From Alphaproteobacteria bacterium (GTDB lineage Bacteria > Pseudomonadota > Alphaproteobacteria > Rhodobacterales > Rhodobacteraceae), in the NCBI GenBank assembly GCA_024280735.1, contig JAJRPO010000031.1, positions 1 to 56,089 of the forward strand: a DNA stretch of 56,089 bases, read 5' to 3'. Position 1 is the stretch's first letter. Every line of letters starts with the position of its first letter. Below the pieces are notes generated by a model, which was not told where the DNA came from, searched no databases, and worked only from the letters and a program-made list of their open reading frames with translations. Below, piece by piece: positions 8,023-15,814 of this stretch. A program made the translations under genes and the position numbers.

Positions 8023-9402
8023 CTAACCAAATACGTCGGTCAACGCCTTGTCAATCGAGCCAACAATCTGGTCAATATCCGCCTTGGTACAAATCAGGGC
8101 AGGCGACAGGCATAGCGTGTTGTTGAAGCCCGGAACCGAGCGGTTTGTCATGCCGATGATAACGCCTTGATCCATGCAATGGGCGGTAACCGCCGCGACC
8201 TTTTTCTCATCCATCGACGCTTTGGTGGCGCGATCCGAGACCAGTTCCACTCCAAGGAACAACCCCTTGCCGCGCACATCGCCAACCACTTCGTGTTTGG
8301 CTTTCAGCGCTTCCAGCAGCCCCATGCAATAGTCGCCCATGGCAATGCAGTTTTCTAACAGGCCTTCTTCCTCGATGATTTTGATATTTTCGATGCCCGC
8401 TGTAGGGCCAGCCGTACAGCCGCCAAAGGTTGAAATATCGCGGAAATAGCTCATTTTGTCGTCCGGGTTTTCCTTGAACATGTCAAAAACGGCTTCCGTC
8501 GTGACCATGCAGGAAATCGCCGCGTAACCAGAAGCGACGCCTTTGGCCATGGTGACAAAATCGGGCTGGATGTCATAGTGCTGATAGCCAAACCAAGTGC
8601 CGGTACGCCCTAGGCCGCAAACAACCTCGTCAATGTGCATCAGGATATTATATTTGCGACAAAGCGCTGACATGCCTTCCCAATAACCCGCGGGTGGCGG
8701 GATCACACCACCACCTGCGGTAATAGGTTCCAGACACATGGCACCAATGGTTTCGGGGCCCTCGCGCAGAATGATTTCCTCAGTCGCCGCAACCACTTGC
8801 GGGCCGTAGTCAAGGTCGCTGTCATACTGGTTGTGGTATTCAAGACAATGGGGAATGGCGACAAAACCGGGGGTGTAGGGGCCGTATTGGGCGTTGCGTT
8901 CCTGTTGGCCGCCTGCTGATAATGTGGTGATTGTCGTGCCGTGGTAATCGCGATCACGGTACAGGATTTTGTATTTCTTGCCGTTGTATTTGTTGTGAGA
9001 AATCTGGCGGACCAGTTTAAACACTTTCTCGTTGGCCTCGGAACCGGAGTTTGAATAGTAAACGCGGCTCAGGCCCGGCATTTTAGAAATCAGCATTTCG
9101 GCGAAAATTGACCCTGGAATAGAGCCGGCAGACCCGGCGAAATAGTTCAACTTTACCAGCTGGTCCCGCACCGCATTGGCGATCCGCTCGCGGCCATAGC
9201 CAACGTTGACGGTCCACACACCGCCGGAAACCGCATCAAGGAATTCCGTGCCACGGGCATCCCAAACCTTCATGCCTTTGCCCTCGACCATAATACGGGG
9301 ATCAACGGTTTCAAACGGTTTATGTTGGACCAAATGATGCCACACCCGCGCACGGTCGGTTTCAATTATTGCATCAATGTCATTGGTATGGAGAGCGTCC
9401 AT
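8023..9402 (-). CDS. tpa: class III aminotransferase, probably taurine--pyruvate aminotransferase
   Basis: The 459-residue PLP enzyme has an N-terminal block EFLDAVSGGVWTVNVGYG that is characteristic of the Tpa group. SGSEANE contacts the cofactor phosphate, MHIDEVVCGLGRTG holds the cofactor Asp, and TMAKGVASGY carries the Schiff-base lysine. Tpa turns taurine and pyruvate into sulfoacetaldehyde and alanine in roseobacters. Related enzymes use beta-alanine or polyamines, so substrate is an inference. The usual partners (xsc, tauABC, tauR) are not in the window, so the gene stands alone. Confidence 0.7.
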   Translation of the reverse strand: MDALHTNDIDAIIETDRARVWHHLVQHKPFETVDPRIMVEGKGMKVWDARGTEFLDAVSGGVWTVNVGYGRERIANAVRDQLVKLNYFAGSAGSIPGSIFAEMLISKMPGLSRVYYSNSGSEANEKVFKLVRQISHNKYNGKKYKILYRDRDYHGTTITTLSAGGQQERNAQYGPYTPGFVAIPHCLEYHNQYDSDLDYGPQVVAATEEIILREGPETIGAMCLEPITAGGGVIPPPAGYWEGMSALCRKYNILMHIDEVVCGLGRTGTWFGYQHYDIQPDFVTMAKGVASGYAAISCMVTTEAVFDMFKENPDDKMSYFRDISTFGGCTAGPTAGIENIKIIEEEGLLENCIAMGDYCMGLLEALKAKHEVVGDVRGKGLFLGVELVSDRATKASMDEKKVAAVTAHCMDQGVIIGMTNRSVPGFNNTLCLSPALICTKADIDQIVGSIDKALTDVFG

Positions 9403-9529
9403 GATCTGTTACCCCACGGCGAATTTCAGGAAATCGGTGGGCAATTTTGACCACCTATTCAAAAACTTCAACGGTATACAGCCAGAGTCGCATAGGGCCA
9501 AATTTTGTATTGCTTAAGTCCAGAGGGCG

Positions 9530-9745
9530 CTACATATCGTAGTCAATTTCTTCGCACATTTTTGTTACGATATCCCAAACATGACCATTAGGACACAGCT
9601 TTCGGGTTTTTCTCTTAACTGCGGATGGTTTAACCATCTTTGCGTCAGGTTTGATGTCAGTCTTTGCACCAGAGGTTCCCGCCTGGGCACCGGTTACTGC
9701 GATTGATGAAATTAGGCAGGCTGAAATAATCGTTCTGAGCTGCAT
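9530..9745 (-). CDS. small exported protein with C-x-N-G-x-V-W-D-x3-K-x-C motif
   Basis: The 71-residue protein has a signal peptide (MQLRTIISACLISSIAVTGAQA), a Lys/Pro/Thr-rich linker and a C-terminal CPNGHVWDIVTKMC motif. AGGAG precedes the ATG. The two cysteines probably form a small disulfide loop in the periplasm. The neighbouring TPR protein at 9922-10461 has the same motif after its signal peptide, so the two are related, perhaps by local duplication. No function is known to me. Confidence 0.65.
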   Translation of the reverse strand: MQLRTIISACLISSIAVTGAQAGTSGAKTDIKPDAKMVKPSAVKRKTRKLCPNGHVWDIVTKMCEEIDYDM

Positions 9746-9883
9746 TGTGGCACTCCTTTTGGAATGGAAGATTCTGAGGCTTTTGTTGTGGCCACTCTAA
9801 CTGCGCAATTCATGTGCCGTAAAATCACAATCGCACGCTGGTTAGACAAGTTTTAGTTATTTCAGAGCAGCAAACAGAAGGTC

Positions 9884-9911
9884 GGTATGCGTGGAGATCG
9901 CCACGCATACC
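9884..9911 (-). terminator. perfect 11-bp hairpin downstream of the exported TPR gene
   Basis: GGTATGCGTGG pairs with CCACGCATACC around a 6-base loop, just after the TPR gene stop. On the minus strand it is followed by CTTCTGTTTG, a poor T tract. A terminator or 3'-end stabilising hairpin is likely. Confidence 0.6.
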
Positions 9912-9921
9912 GCAGTGTCTT

Positions 9922-10461
9922 TTAGTATGCCACAGTCCCAGCAATTGAATTTTTCAAGGCGTTATAAGACCAACTGTCTTTGCCGCCACGATCTGCGATT
10001 TGAACCAGTTGTTCCCAAGCCCCCTCCATGTCACCCGACAGAACCAATGCTTGGCCCATATAGCTGCGGGCCAGAATGTAATCCGGATTGATAGCCAGTG
10101 CCTGTTGGTAATACTGCATTCCCAGTTCCGTGTTTCCAGCCTTGCGGTTTGCAAAACCCAAATAGTTAAGGATGCGCGGATCTTGTGGGTTTGAAGCCAG
10201 TTTCAACAGGCTAATCGCGTGGTCATATTGATCGTCGTAAGCCAGTTCGCGGGCATTTTCATAGATAAAATCGTCACTGAACATGCCATAAGAGGGGTCT
10301 ACACATTTCTTTTTGTTCTTGTCCCAAACTTGACCGTTTTTGCATTCTTTGGTGGTTTTGGTTGATTTTGGTGCCGAACCGCTGCTGTCGCCTGCGGCGA
10401 AAGTAGCAGTGGCAATGCTCGCGCCGATAAAGCCGGCTGTCAGAATTGAGATGAATTTCAT
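9922..10461 (-). CDS. exported TPR protein with N-terminal Cys-loop motif
   Basis: The start is the ATG ending at 10461, with GGAG upstream and a signal peptide MKFISILTAGF...ATFA. The 179-residue protein continues with a Ser/Lys/Thr linker, then CKNGQVWDKNKKKC, which shares C-x-N-G-x-V-W-D-x3-K-x-C with the adjacent small protein. Two or three TPR units follow (YDHAISLLKLA, TELGMQYYQQALAINPDY, MEGAWEQLVQI). It is probably a periplasmic protein-binding module. Partner and pathway are unknown. Confidence 0.7.
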   Translation of the reverse strand: MKFISILTAGFIGASIATATFAAGDSSGSAPKSTKTTKECKNGQVWDKNKKKCVDPSYGMFSDDFIYENARELAYDDQYDHAISLLKLASNPQDPRILNYLGFANRKAGNTELGMQYYQQALAINPDYILARSYMGQALVLSGDMEGAWEQLVQIADRGGKDSWSYNALKNSIAGTVAY

Positions 10462-10579
10462 AGCGGTTAACTCCGTTTGTAACTGTGTTTTGTGAATGAA
10501 TAACAACTTGCAACGATATTTATTCATAGATTATTACATTGCAAGTTTTTTTAAGGTAACTGACGGTTTCGTGGTTAAC

Positions 10580-10664
10580 CAAATTGAGGCGCTTTCAGCG
10601 CCACTCCTTTTTAGCGCTAACGCGCGAATTTCGCTCCGCGGGGGATATTGTTAAGAACAAAGAA
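10580..10664. repeat. dispersed structured repeat, copy A (full length)
   Basis: On the minus strand it starts TTCTTTGTTC, then ATATCCCCCGCGGAGCGAAA, CGCGCG, AGCGCT, and ends in a GGCGC/GCGCC hairpin before CTCAA. It matches copy C at 19120-19208 nearly end to end and faces copy B at 10764-10844 in inverted orientation, so A and B flank a candidate sRNA. Confidence 0.75.
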
Positions 10665-10679
10665 ACTATTTGTTACTAA

Positions 10680-10770
10680 TCTTGAAGGACGGTACAGGCG
10701 GGGACGCCGATGGCCGTGAACGAAGAAGGTCCTCAACTTTACATTTAGAGTTGGGGGCTTCTTTTCTTTG
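10680..10770 (+). ncRNA. candidate small RNA with intrinsic terminator, between inverted repeats A and B
   Basis: The 3' end is a clear intrinsic terminator: CCTCAACT (10731-10738) pairs with AGTTGGGG (10749-10756), followed by CTTCTTTTCTTTG. Upstream, GGAC/GTCC, ACGG/CCGT and GGCG/CGCC nest into one folded domain at about 10687-10732. No ORF of useful length is present. The promoter and 5' end are uncertain. The interval from 10462 to 10912 carries no protein gene and holds this element plus repeats A and B. Confidence 0.45.
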
Positions 10771-10844
10771 TTCTGGCAAATATCCCCCGCGGAGCAAAAT
10801 CGCGCGCAGCGCTTAAGGGGAATGCCCCGAAGGGGCGCATTTTC
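10764..10844. repeat. dispersed structured repeat, copy B
   Basis: On the plus strand it runs TTCTTTGTTC, AAATATCCCCCGCGGAGC, CGCGCG, CAGCGCTTAAGG, then hairpin GCCCC-gaa-GGGGC and CATTTT. It is inverted relative to copy A. Its first bases double as the T tract of the sRNA terminator. Confidence 0.75.
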
Positions 10845-10860
10845 CTTATGAGCAGGCCAC

Positions 10861-10886
10861 AAAAAAACCCCGCCAAAAAGACGGGG
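10861..10886 (-). terminator. intrinsic terminator of cspA
   Basis: On the minus strand CCCCGTC pairs with GGCGGGG around a TTTTT loop and is followed by seven T residues. It lies 27 bases after the cspA stop. Confidence 0.9.
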
Positions 10887-10912
10887 CTTCCAAATACGCC
10901 GAAGCGAAGTTC

Positions 10913-11122
10913 TTAGTCTGCCAATTTCAATTCAGTAGCAGCTTCACGGCCGTTGCGGCCGGTTTCAATGTCGTATGACACTTTTTGGTTGTCGTTCAAG
11001 CCGCTCAGGCCGGCACGCTCCACTGCGGAAATATGTACGAATACATCGGATCCGCCATTGTCAGGTGCGATAAAGCCGTAGCCTTTGGTGGAATTGAACC
11101 ATTTTACTGTTCCGGTTGCCAT
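10913..11122 (-). CDS. cspA: CspA-family cold-shock protein
   Basis: The 69-residue single CSD-domain protein has RNP1 as KGYGFI (residues 13-18) and RNP2 as VFVHIS (27-32). It binds single-stranded RNA or DNA and melts RNA structure. Its length is standard. The divergent spacer to the next gene is about 270 bases, leaving room for the long 5' leader typical of cold-shock genes. A strong intrinsic terminator follows. Symbol cspA is by family, as roseobacters carry several paralogues. Confidence 0.92.
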   Translation of the reverse strand: MATGTVKWFNSTKGYGFIAPDNGGSDVFVHISAVERAGLSGLNDNQKVSYDIETGRNGREAATELKLAD

Positions 11123-11390
11123 GATGAGGCCTCCATTTAGATAACGCCATCAGCAAAGTGCCATGACTGTCGGTGTAGCTTTTAGGGTCTTCAGGTCGGG
11201 CCGTGTTGCTACAACGTAGATGTCGCGGAACGGTGAAAACGAAACTCACGGGGCTTTATGCCGCAGTTTAAGGCAGATAGCAACGAATTGTTTATCTAGT
11301 GGGCGAATAATAACTGGCAGAATGGGGCATTGCACCAGCTGCTGTAAGCTGATTGAACAAAGGAAAATGCACTTATTAGGGATATTGGTG

Positions 11391-11711
11391 ATGGTTCTTT
11401 ATGGGTTGAAAGCTTGTGATACTTGCCGAAAGGCGCTAAAGGCCCTGCGCGCCGCCGGGCATGAGGTGCAATTTGTCGATGTTCGGATGGCGCGTATTCC
11501 GCCAGAACAGCTTGCTCTTTTTTACACCAAATTTGGGTCGGATCTGGTAAATACCCGCTCCACCACTTGGCGTGGCCTGTCAGATGTTGCGCGCCAATCA
11601 CCCGCGCTGGAGTTATTGGCCCAACATCCAACATTGATGAAACGCCCCGTCATTGATCATAACGGGGCATTGACGCTTGGCTGGAAAAAAGATGTGATCG
11701 CACTGTATTAA
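11391..11711 (+). CDS. ArsC/Spx-family thioredoxin-fold protein
   Basis: The 106-residue protein starts at MVLYGLKACDTC, which matches the family N-terminus. The frame is open further upstream, but that sequence does not resemble the family. The redox pair is Cys9-x-x-Cys12. THPTLMKRPV-like sequence (HPTLMKRPVIDHNG) is the conserved cis-Pro region. It belongs to the YffB/Spx-like group rather than classical arsenate reductase with a clear arsenic operon. Its stop overlaps the convergent DoxX gene by four bases. Confidence 0.75.
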   Translation: MVLYGLKACDTCRKALKALRAAGHEVQFVDVRMARIPPEQLALFYTKFGSDLVNTRSTTWRGLSDVARQSPALELLAQHPTLMKRPVIDHNGALTLGWKKDVIALY

Positions 11712-12262
11712 ACAGTGAAAACTCGGCGCAACAACCTATCCAGTGACAATGGCCCCGCGCCTTTGACCAGCAGTATCGCAAACAGAACCATCCACAAAAG
11801 CCGTTGATCCAAGATCAATGCGTTAGAGGGGCCATCGAACCAGCCGCCGATGGTTTTTGCGTCGACGCCATGGCCGGTGATATCGACAATGGATTGAACC
11901 ATGACAAATCCGGCCATTCCCAAAGCGGCGAGGCGGGTGAATAACCCGATCAGTATTAGCAAAGGCAAAACAAATTCTGCCACAGTTCCCGCAACGACGA
12001 CCAAATGTTCCAGAATCCCGAATTGACTGATGTCAAAGCCAAATTCTTCGGTTTTTGCTGGAAATACTTGGTAAAAACCCGTTTCATTCGGATTGAAAAC
12101 CCCTAGAATCCCGTCGCCGAGTTTGGTTTTGGCCGAATTCCAGAAGTAAAACAGCAACACAGCGGCAAAGCTGAATCGGGCGAGGGTCGGCAAAAACCAA
12201 TCGCCAAGCATGGTTGTGATGGCGCCGATCACGGCGTCATGAAGTTTGATGATGGTATTCAT
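11708..12262 (-). CDS. DoxX-family membrane protein of the buf operon
   Basis: The 184-residue protein has four main hydrophobic segments: FAAVLLFYFW, LVVVAGTVAEFVLPLLILIGL, LAALGMAGFVMVQ and LLWMVLFAILLV. This is the DoxX/TQO small-subunit-like fold. AGGGGGG precedes the ATG. It starts 8 bases after bufC, so it is the last gene of the buf operon. DoxX-type proteins commonly accompany MNIO/DUF2282 clusters. A role in thiol or copper-related redox chemistry in the membrane is an inference from that context. Confidence 0.8.
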   Translation of the reverse strand: MNTIIKLHDAVIGAITTMLGDWFLPTLARFSFAAVLLFYFWNSAKTKLGDGILGVFNPNETGFYQVFPAKTEEFGFDISQFGILEHLVVVAGTVAEFVLPLLILIGLFTRLAALGMAGFVMVQSIVDITGHGVDAKTIGGWFDGPSNALILDQRLLWMVLFAILLVKGAGPLSLDRLLRRVFTV

Positions 12263-12270
12263 ATGCCCCC

Positions 12271-13020
12271 CTAGAGGTCTATTTTTGTTATTATTTCCGT
12301 TTGTAGCATGATCCCGAGTGCGGCAGATAAATCAAACCCGGGGTGGGCCTGGGCTGTGGCCTCCAGCGCGGATGTCAAGTCTTGACCATCGATCAGCAGG
12401 GTCAAAAACAGGGCGGTATCTGCACCGATAGCTGCCATATGTGGATCAAATGCCGGTCTGCTTATCAACGCGATTTGCCCGCTGGGTTCAGGCACGGGAG
12501 CATCCTCGATCATGTTGAAATTCCACAGATCGATGATTGGATGATCGCTGGTTAGTATGTGCAGGGCAGGCGCGAATTGGAACCGCGCCCCCATCAGCTG
12601 CTCAGGGTCAATTTCACCAAGGGCTTCCGGATTAATTGCAGGAACATCAGCGGCGTGATAAGCCACACGGCGCGCCAGTTCCAGACGGGCGACATCCGGT
12701 AAGTAGGGGGATTTTGCCAAGAGTTCCACGGCGGCAAGGAATTTTGGAAATTCTGCCCCGTAAAACATCAATATCGGCAGGCGGGGCGGATGTTTTCGGA
12801 CAAAATCACCACTTATGGCGTGGAATAATTCCTGCCCCAGCAGTTTTTCAATCACCGGAAAGGCGGTTCGCATGGCCTCTAGTAAGCTGAAAACAACATT
12901 GTTGCGGTACACATCAAAGCGTTTGCCCGCCGGACGACCGCTGGAATCTATCAACCCTTTAGGCGTCGCTTGATCGGGGTTCAACAGGGCCGCTGTGAAT
13001 TCATGTTGATCCACATTCAT
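12271..13020 (-). CDS. bufC: DUF2063-type partner protein of the MNIO enzyme (BufC-like)
   Basis: The 249-residue protein starts at the ATG overlapping the bufB stop as ATGA. An N-terminal DUF2063 region (FTAALLNPDQ, FDVYRNNVVFSLLEAMRTAFPVIEKLLG) is followed by a helical middle and a winged-helix-like C-terminal half. In characterised MNIO systems this partner recognises the precursor peptide and presents it to the oxygenase. Translational coupling to bufB supports a stable complex. No frame damage is seen. Confidence 0.85.
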   Translation of the reverse strand: MNVDQHEFTAALLNPDQATPKGLIDSSGRPAGKRFDVYRNNVVFSLLEAMRTAFPVIEKLLGQELFHAISGDFVRKHPPRLPILMFYGAEFPKFLAAVELLAKSPYLPDVARLELARRVAYHAADVPAINPEALGEIDPEQLMGARFQFAPALHILTSDHPIIDLWNFNMIEDAPVPEPSGQIALISRPAFDPHMAAIGADTALFLTLLIDGQDLTSALEATAQAHPGFDLSAALGIMLQTEIITKIDL

Positions 13021-13889
13021 ACCGCGGCCTTTGCCCCAGCTTTGGCCAGAATTGCATCTGCCAAAACAGCCTCGCTGGCCAATACCTCCCATTCGGGGAT
13101 GTCATTGTCCCATTCAATCAAGGTTGGCAGGGGGCCTGATTTTTGAAGGGTATAGTCAAAAAGCGCCCAAACCGGATCAACCACCGCACGTGAGTGGCTG
13201 TCGATTAACAAGTCGTCGCCGTAATCATCCGCGTCTATCTCGTGGCCGCCCAAATGGATTTCGCCGACCAGTTCCAACGGGAAAGCATCAATATATTCTG
13301 TTGGCGAATAGCCATGATTGGTGGCGGACACAAAAACGTTGTTCACATCAAGCAACAACCCGCAGCCCGTACGTTTGGCAACATCGCGCAAGAATTCGAT
13401 TTCGGAGCGGTCACTCTCGGTAAACATCACATATGTGGACGGGTTTTCCAGCAGCATTTGGCGCCCGACCACGTCTTGAACCTGATTGATGTGCGCGACC
13501 ACCGTGTCAGCGGTTTGTTGGGTATAGGGCGCTGGCAGCAGGTCGTTGAGAAAAAAACCATCATGGGTAGACCATGCCAGATGTTCCGAGAATAGCGCCG
13601 GTTTTAACCAATTTTCCAGCTTTTTCAAACGGTTGAGGTGATCAATGTCCAGATGCCCTTCGGCCCCGATTGACAAGCCAACACCGTGGCAGGAAATCGG
13701 AAATTGTTCTGCCAGCCGTTTCAACTGGGCGATCGGGCGGCCGCCGTCACCCATGTAGTTTTCCGCGTGAATTTCCAGCCAACCAATGGCCGTAGGGTTG
13801 TTTAAAATGCTGTTCAGATGTTGCGGTTTATATCCCACACCAGCCTTATTGGGGATGTTCTTGGGGCAGGTTGTGTTGCCATCCAGCAT
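13017..13889 (-). CDS. bufB: DUF692 multinuclear iron oxygenase (MNIO, BufB-like)
   Basis: The 290-residue TIM-barrel protein has the MNIO metal ligands in order: EIHAENYMGDGG, SCHGVGLSIG, SEHLAWS, LLENPSTY, LLLDVNNV, EIHLGGH, IDSHSR and EWDNDIPEW. MNIOs use an iron cluster and oxygen to modify cysteines in a RiPP precursor. In bufferins they make thiooxazole-type, copper-binding groups. The precursor gene lies 77 bases upstream and bufC overlaps downstream. The ribosome site is weak, and a terminator hairpin precedes the gene, so its output is probably kept low relative to bufA. Confidence 0.9.
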   Translation of the reverse strand: MLDGNTTCPKNIPNKAGVGYKPQHLNSILNNPTAIGWLEIHAENYMGDGGRPIAQLKRLAEQFPISCHGVGLSIGAEGHLDIDHLNRLKKLENWLKPALFSEHLAWSTHDGFFLNDLLPAPYTQQTADTVVAHINQVQDVVGRQMLLENPSTYVMFTESDRSEIEFLRDVAKRTGCGLLLDVNNVFVSATNHGYSPTEYIDAFPLELVGEIHLGGHEIDADDYGDDLLIDSHSRAVVDPVWALFDYTLQKSGPLPTLIEWDNDIPEWEVLASEAVLADAILAKAGAKAAV

Positions 13890-13918
13890 ATTAAAAGACC
13901 CATTTACAAGGTAAGGAC

Positions 13919-13949
13919 AAAAAGGGGCGGGCGGAAACCGTCGCGCCCC
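13919..13949 (-). terminator. intrinsic terminator between bufA and bufB (attenuator)
   Basis: On the minus strand GGGGCG (13949-13944) pairs with CGCCCC (13929-13924), and an inner GACGG/CCGCC helix adds about five pairs around a TTT loop. TTTTTG follows directly at 13923-13918. It sits 18 bases after the bufA stop and before bufB, so most transcripts may end here, giving an excess of precursor over enzyme. Confidence 0.75.
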
Positions 13950-13966
13950 AATTCAAAGTAGCAGAG

Positions 13967-14254
13967 TTATGCAGGAACGTCGCGTGTCAGCGCTTCCAAA
14001 GAACCCATGCGGTCGCCTGGCAACATTTTGGTTACGCAAGAACCTTTGTCGACCAGTGACCACGCGTTGCCTTGGTAATCAACTGTAGATGTACCGGCGC
14101 AAGATGTGCCTGGGCCAGCGGCACAACCGTTTTCGCCTGCCAGTGAAACGCCGAAACATTTTTCTTTGCCAGCAGCGGAGGCGGTGTTTGCAGTTGCAGT
14201 AAGGGCGGCGGCAACTGCGGATGCAACGGCCAGAGCTTTGATTGTTTTAGACAT
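13967..14254 (-). CDS. bufA: DUF2282 bufferin-type RiPP precursor
   Basis: The 95-residue protein has a signal peptide (residues 1-27, ending ASA) and a mature part with four cysteines at 33, 44, 52 and 73. [14 protein letters not shown] and [16 protein letters not shown] match the bufferin core. AGGAGAG precedes the ATG, which fixes the start. In known systems these cysteines are modified by BufBC and the exported product binds copper in the periplasm. The first gene of the bufABC-doxX operon is here separated from bufB by a terminator hairpin. Confidence 0.88.
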   Translation of the reverse strand: MSKTIKALAVASAVAAALTATANTASAAGKEKCFGVSLAGENGCAAGPGTSCAGTSTVDYQGNAWSLVDKGSCVTKMLPGDRMGSLEALTRDVPA

Positions 14255-14518
14255 TTCTAAATCTCTCCTGAGGGATGAAAATTTGCTAACGCGTCTTTGC
14301 GATAACCAAAACCTAGCAGAGTTATGTTGCGGGTTTCCATTCACATGCTTGTGAGTAACGCGCCGGTTAGAGTTTGTAACAAAAAGCCCGCGATTTAGGG
14401 GGAAATGCCGGCAATCAGTCGCGGATTCTGAAACATTCCAGTTGGGGAGGCTTTGCCGGTTGGCAATTATCACGGAATGTTACAGAAATAACAGCAGCGG
14501 TGTGCGCCGCGCCATTTT

Positions 14519-15337
14519 TTACCCGACAAACGCCTTTTCGACCACAAATTCTGCGGGTTGGCTGTTGGATCCTTCATCCAGACCGGCGGCCTCGATGATT
14601 TCCTTGATGTCGGTGTTCAGCCCCATGGAGCCACAGATCATTACCCGATCAATCTTTGGATCAAAGGGCGGCAAGCCAAGGTCTATCGCCAAAGTGCCGT
14701 CTTTCAGCAAATCGGTAATCCGGCCCATATGCGGGCTGTCTTCGCGGGTGGTGGTGGGATAATAAGTCAGCTTATCGCCGACAAATTCACTCATCAATTC
14801 GTCATCTTTGATGCTTTGTACCAGATCAGCACCGTATTTCAGTTCCGCCACTTCGCGGCAGGTGTGGCACAGGATCACTTCGTCGTATTGTTCATACAGT
14901 TCAGGATCGCGGATCAGCGAGGCGAAAGGGGCAAGCCCGGTGCCGGTTGCCAGGAAATACATCCGTTTGCCGGGCAGCAGCGCGTCGAGAACCAATGTGC
15001 CGACAGGTTTGGGGCGAATGATCACTTCGTCGCCCACCTTGATATTTTGCAGCTTTGAGGTCAGCGGCCCGTCGGGCACTTTGATTGAATAAAACTCCAG
15101 CTCCTCATCCCAATTTGGCGAGGCAATGGAGTAAGCGCGCAACAGCGGTTTGCCGTTATCGCCCATCAAGCCGATCATCACAAATTCGCCAGAGCGGAAT
15201 CGCAAGGAAACAGGCCGCGTGACCTTAAAGGAAAACAGCTGGTCGGTATAGTGGACCACCTCGGTCACGGTCTGGGCATTGGGAAGAACTGGCACGGTTT
15301 GCGCTTTCGTTTTATCTAGGTTTTGTTGTTCGCGCAT
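14519..15337 (-). CDS. fpr: ferredoxin--NADP+ reductase
   Basis: The 272-residue FAD enzyme has RAYSIASPNW as its FAD-binding motif, ATGTGLAPFASLIRD at the NADP-binding fold, CGSMGLN near the nicotinamide site and a C-terminal FVVEKAFVG, as in the alphaproteobacterial Fpr group. It passes electrons between NADPH and ferredoxin or flavodoxin. It is the last gene of the DUF2849-cysI-cysH-DUF934 operon, 42 bases after DUF934. It is therefore well placed to supply electrons to the ferredoxin-type sulfite reductase. AAAGGA precedes the ATG. Confidence 0.9.
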   Translation of the reverse strand: MREQQNLDKTKAQTVPVLPNAQTVTEVVHYTDQLFSFKVTRPVSLRFRSGEFVMIGLMGDNGKPLLRAYSIASPNWDEELEFYSIKVPDGPLTSKLQNIKVGDEVIIRPKPVGTLVLDALLPGKRMYFLATGTGLAPFASLIRDPELYEQYDEVILCHTCREVAELKYGADLVQSIKDDELMSEFVGDKLTYYPTTTREDSPHMGRITDLLKDGTLAIDLGLPPFDPKIDRVMICGSMGLNTDIKEIIEAAGLDEGSNSQPAEFVVEKAFVG

Positions 15338-15379
15338 GGTGGGTGTCCTTTAGTGATTATGCAAGAGGGCATTTAAGGT

Positions 15380-15814
15380 CTAACAGACCCTTTGCAGGCG
15401 GTCTTGGTAATTGTGGGCGCGCCAATCTGCGCGGAATTTCCAGTCTTCTACTGGTTGGCGTGTGGCAAGGCTTTGATTTACCTCAACCTCGTCAAAACCA
15501 CAACGTCGCGCCATGGCATATTGGTCGGCGATGATATGGCCCGCAGCCCGCAGCCTGCCTTGGTACCCCAGCAGCCGCAAATGGCGCGCGATTGAAAAGC
15601 CGCGCCCGTCAGCAAAATTGGGGAAATTAATGCGGATCATTGCCGCGGTTTTGAAATAGGGTTGCAAGTCTTCGGCACAAACCGTGTTGGGCACATTAAG
15701 GCCGTAGCCCGTAAAACCGTGCCATTCCGGCGTTTGGGTGTTCTCCCATTCCTCGATTTCGCGGGTGAAATCATCCGTTACGAAACCACTATCCTGTATG
15801 ACAACATTAGCCAT
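15380..15814 (-). CDS. DUF934 protein of the sulfate assimilation operon
   Basis: The 144-residue soluble protein starts at the ATG with AAAGGA upstream and overlaps the end of cysH by 8 bases. The central block DGRGFSIARHLR..GYQGRLRAAGHIIADQYA is the DUF934 signature. The family is always found with cysH and cysI in proteobacteria and is thought to assist sulfite reduction, but its reaction is not settled. No metal-binding cysteine motif is visible. Confidence 0.82.
   Translation of the reverse strand: MANVVIQDSGFVTDDFTREIEEWENTQTPEWHGFTGYGLNVPNTVCAEDLQPYFKTAAMIRINFPNFADGRGFSIARHLRLLGYQGRLRAAGHIIADQYAMARRCGFDEVEVNQSLATRQPVEDWKFRADWRAHNYQDRLQRVC

Noticed and set aside
11220-11390. N-terminal extension of the ArsC-like protein
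   Set aside because: The family begins at MVLYGLKACDTC. The upstream codons are unlike any family member and overlap the cspA leader region.
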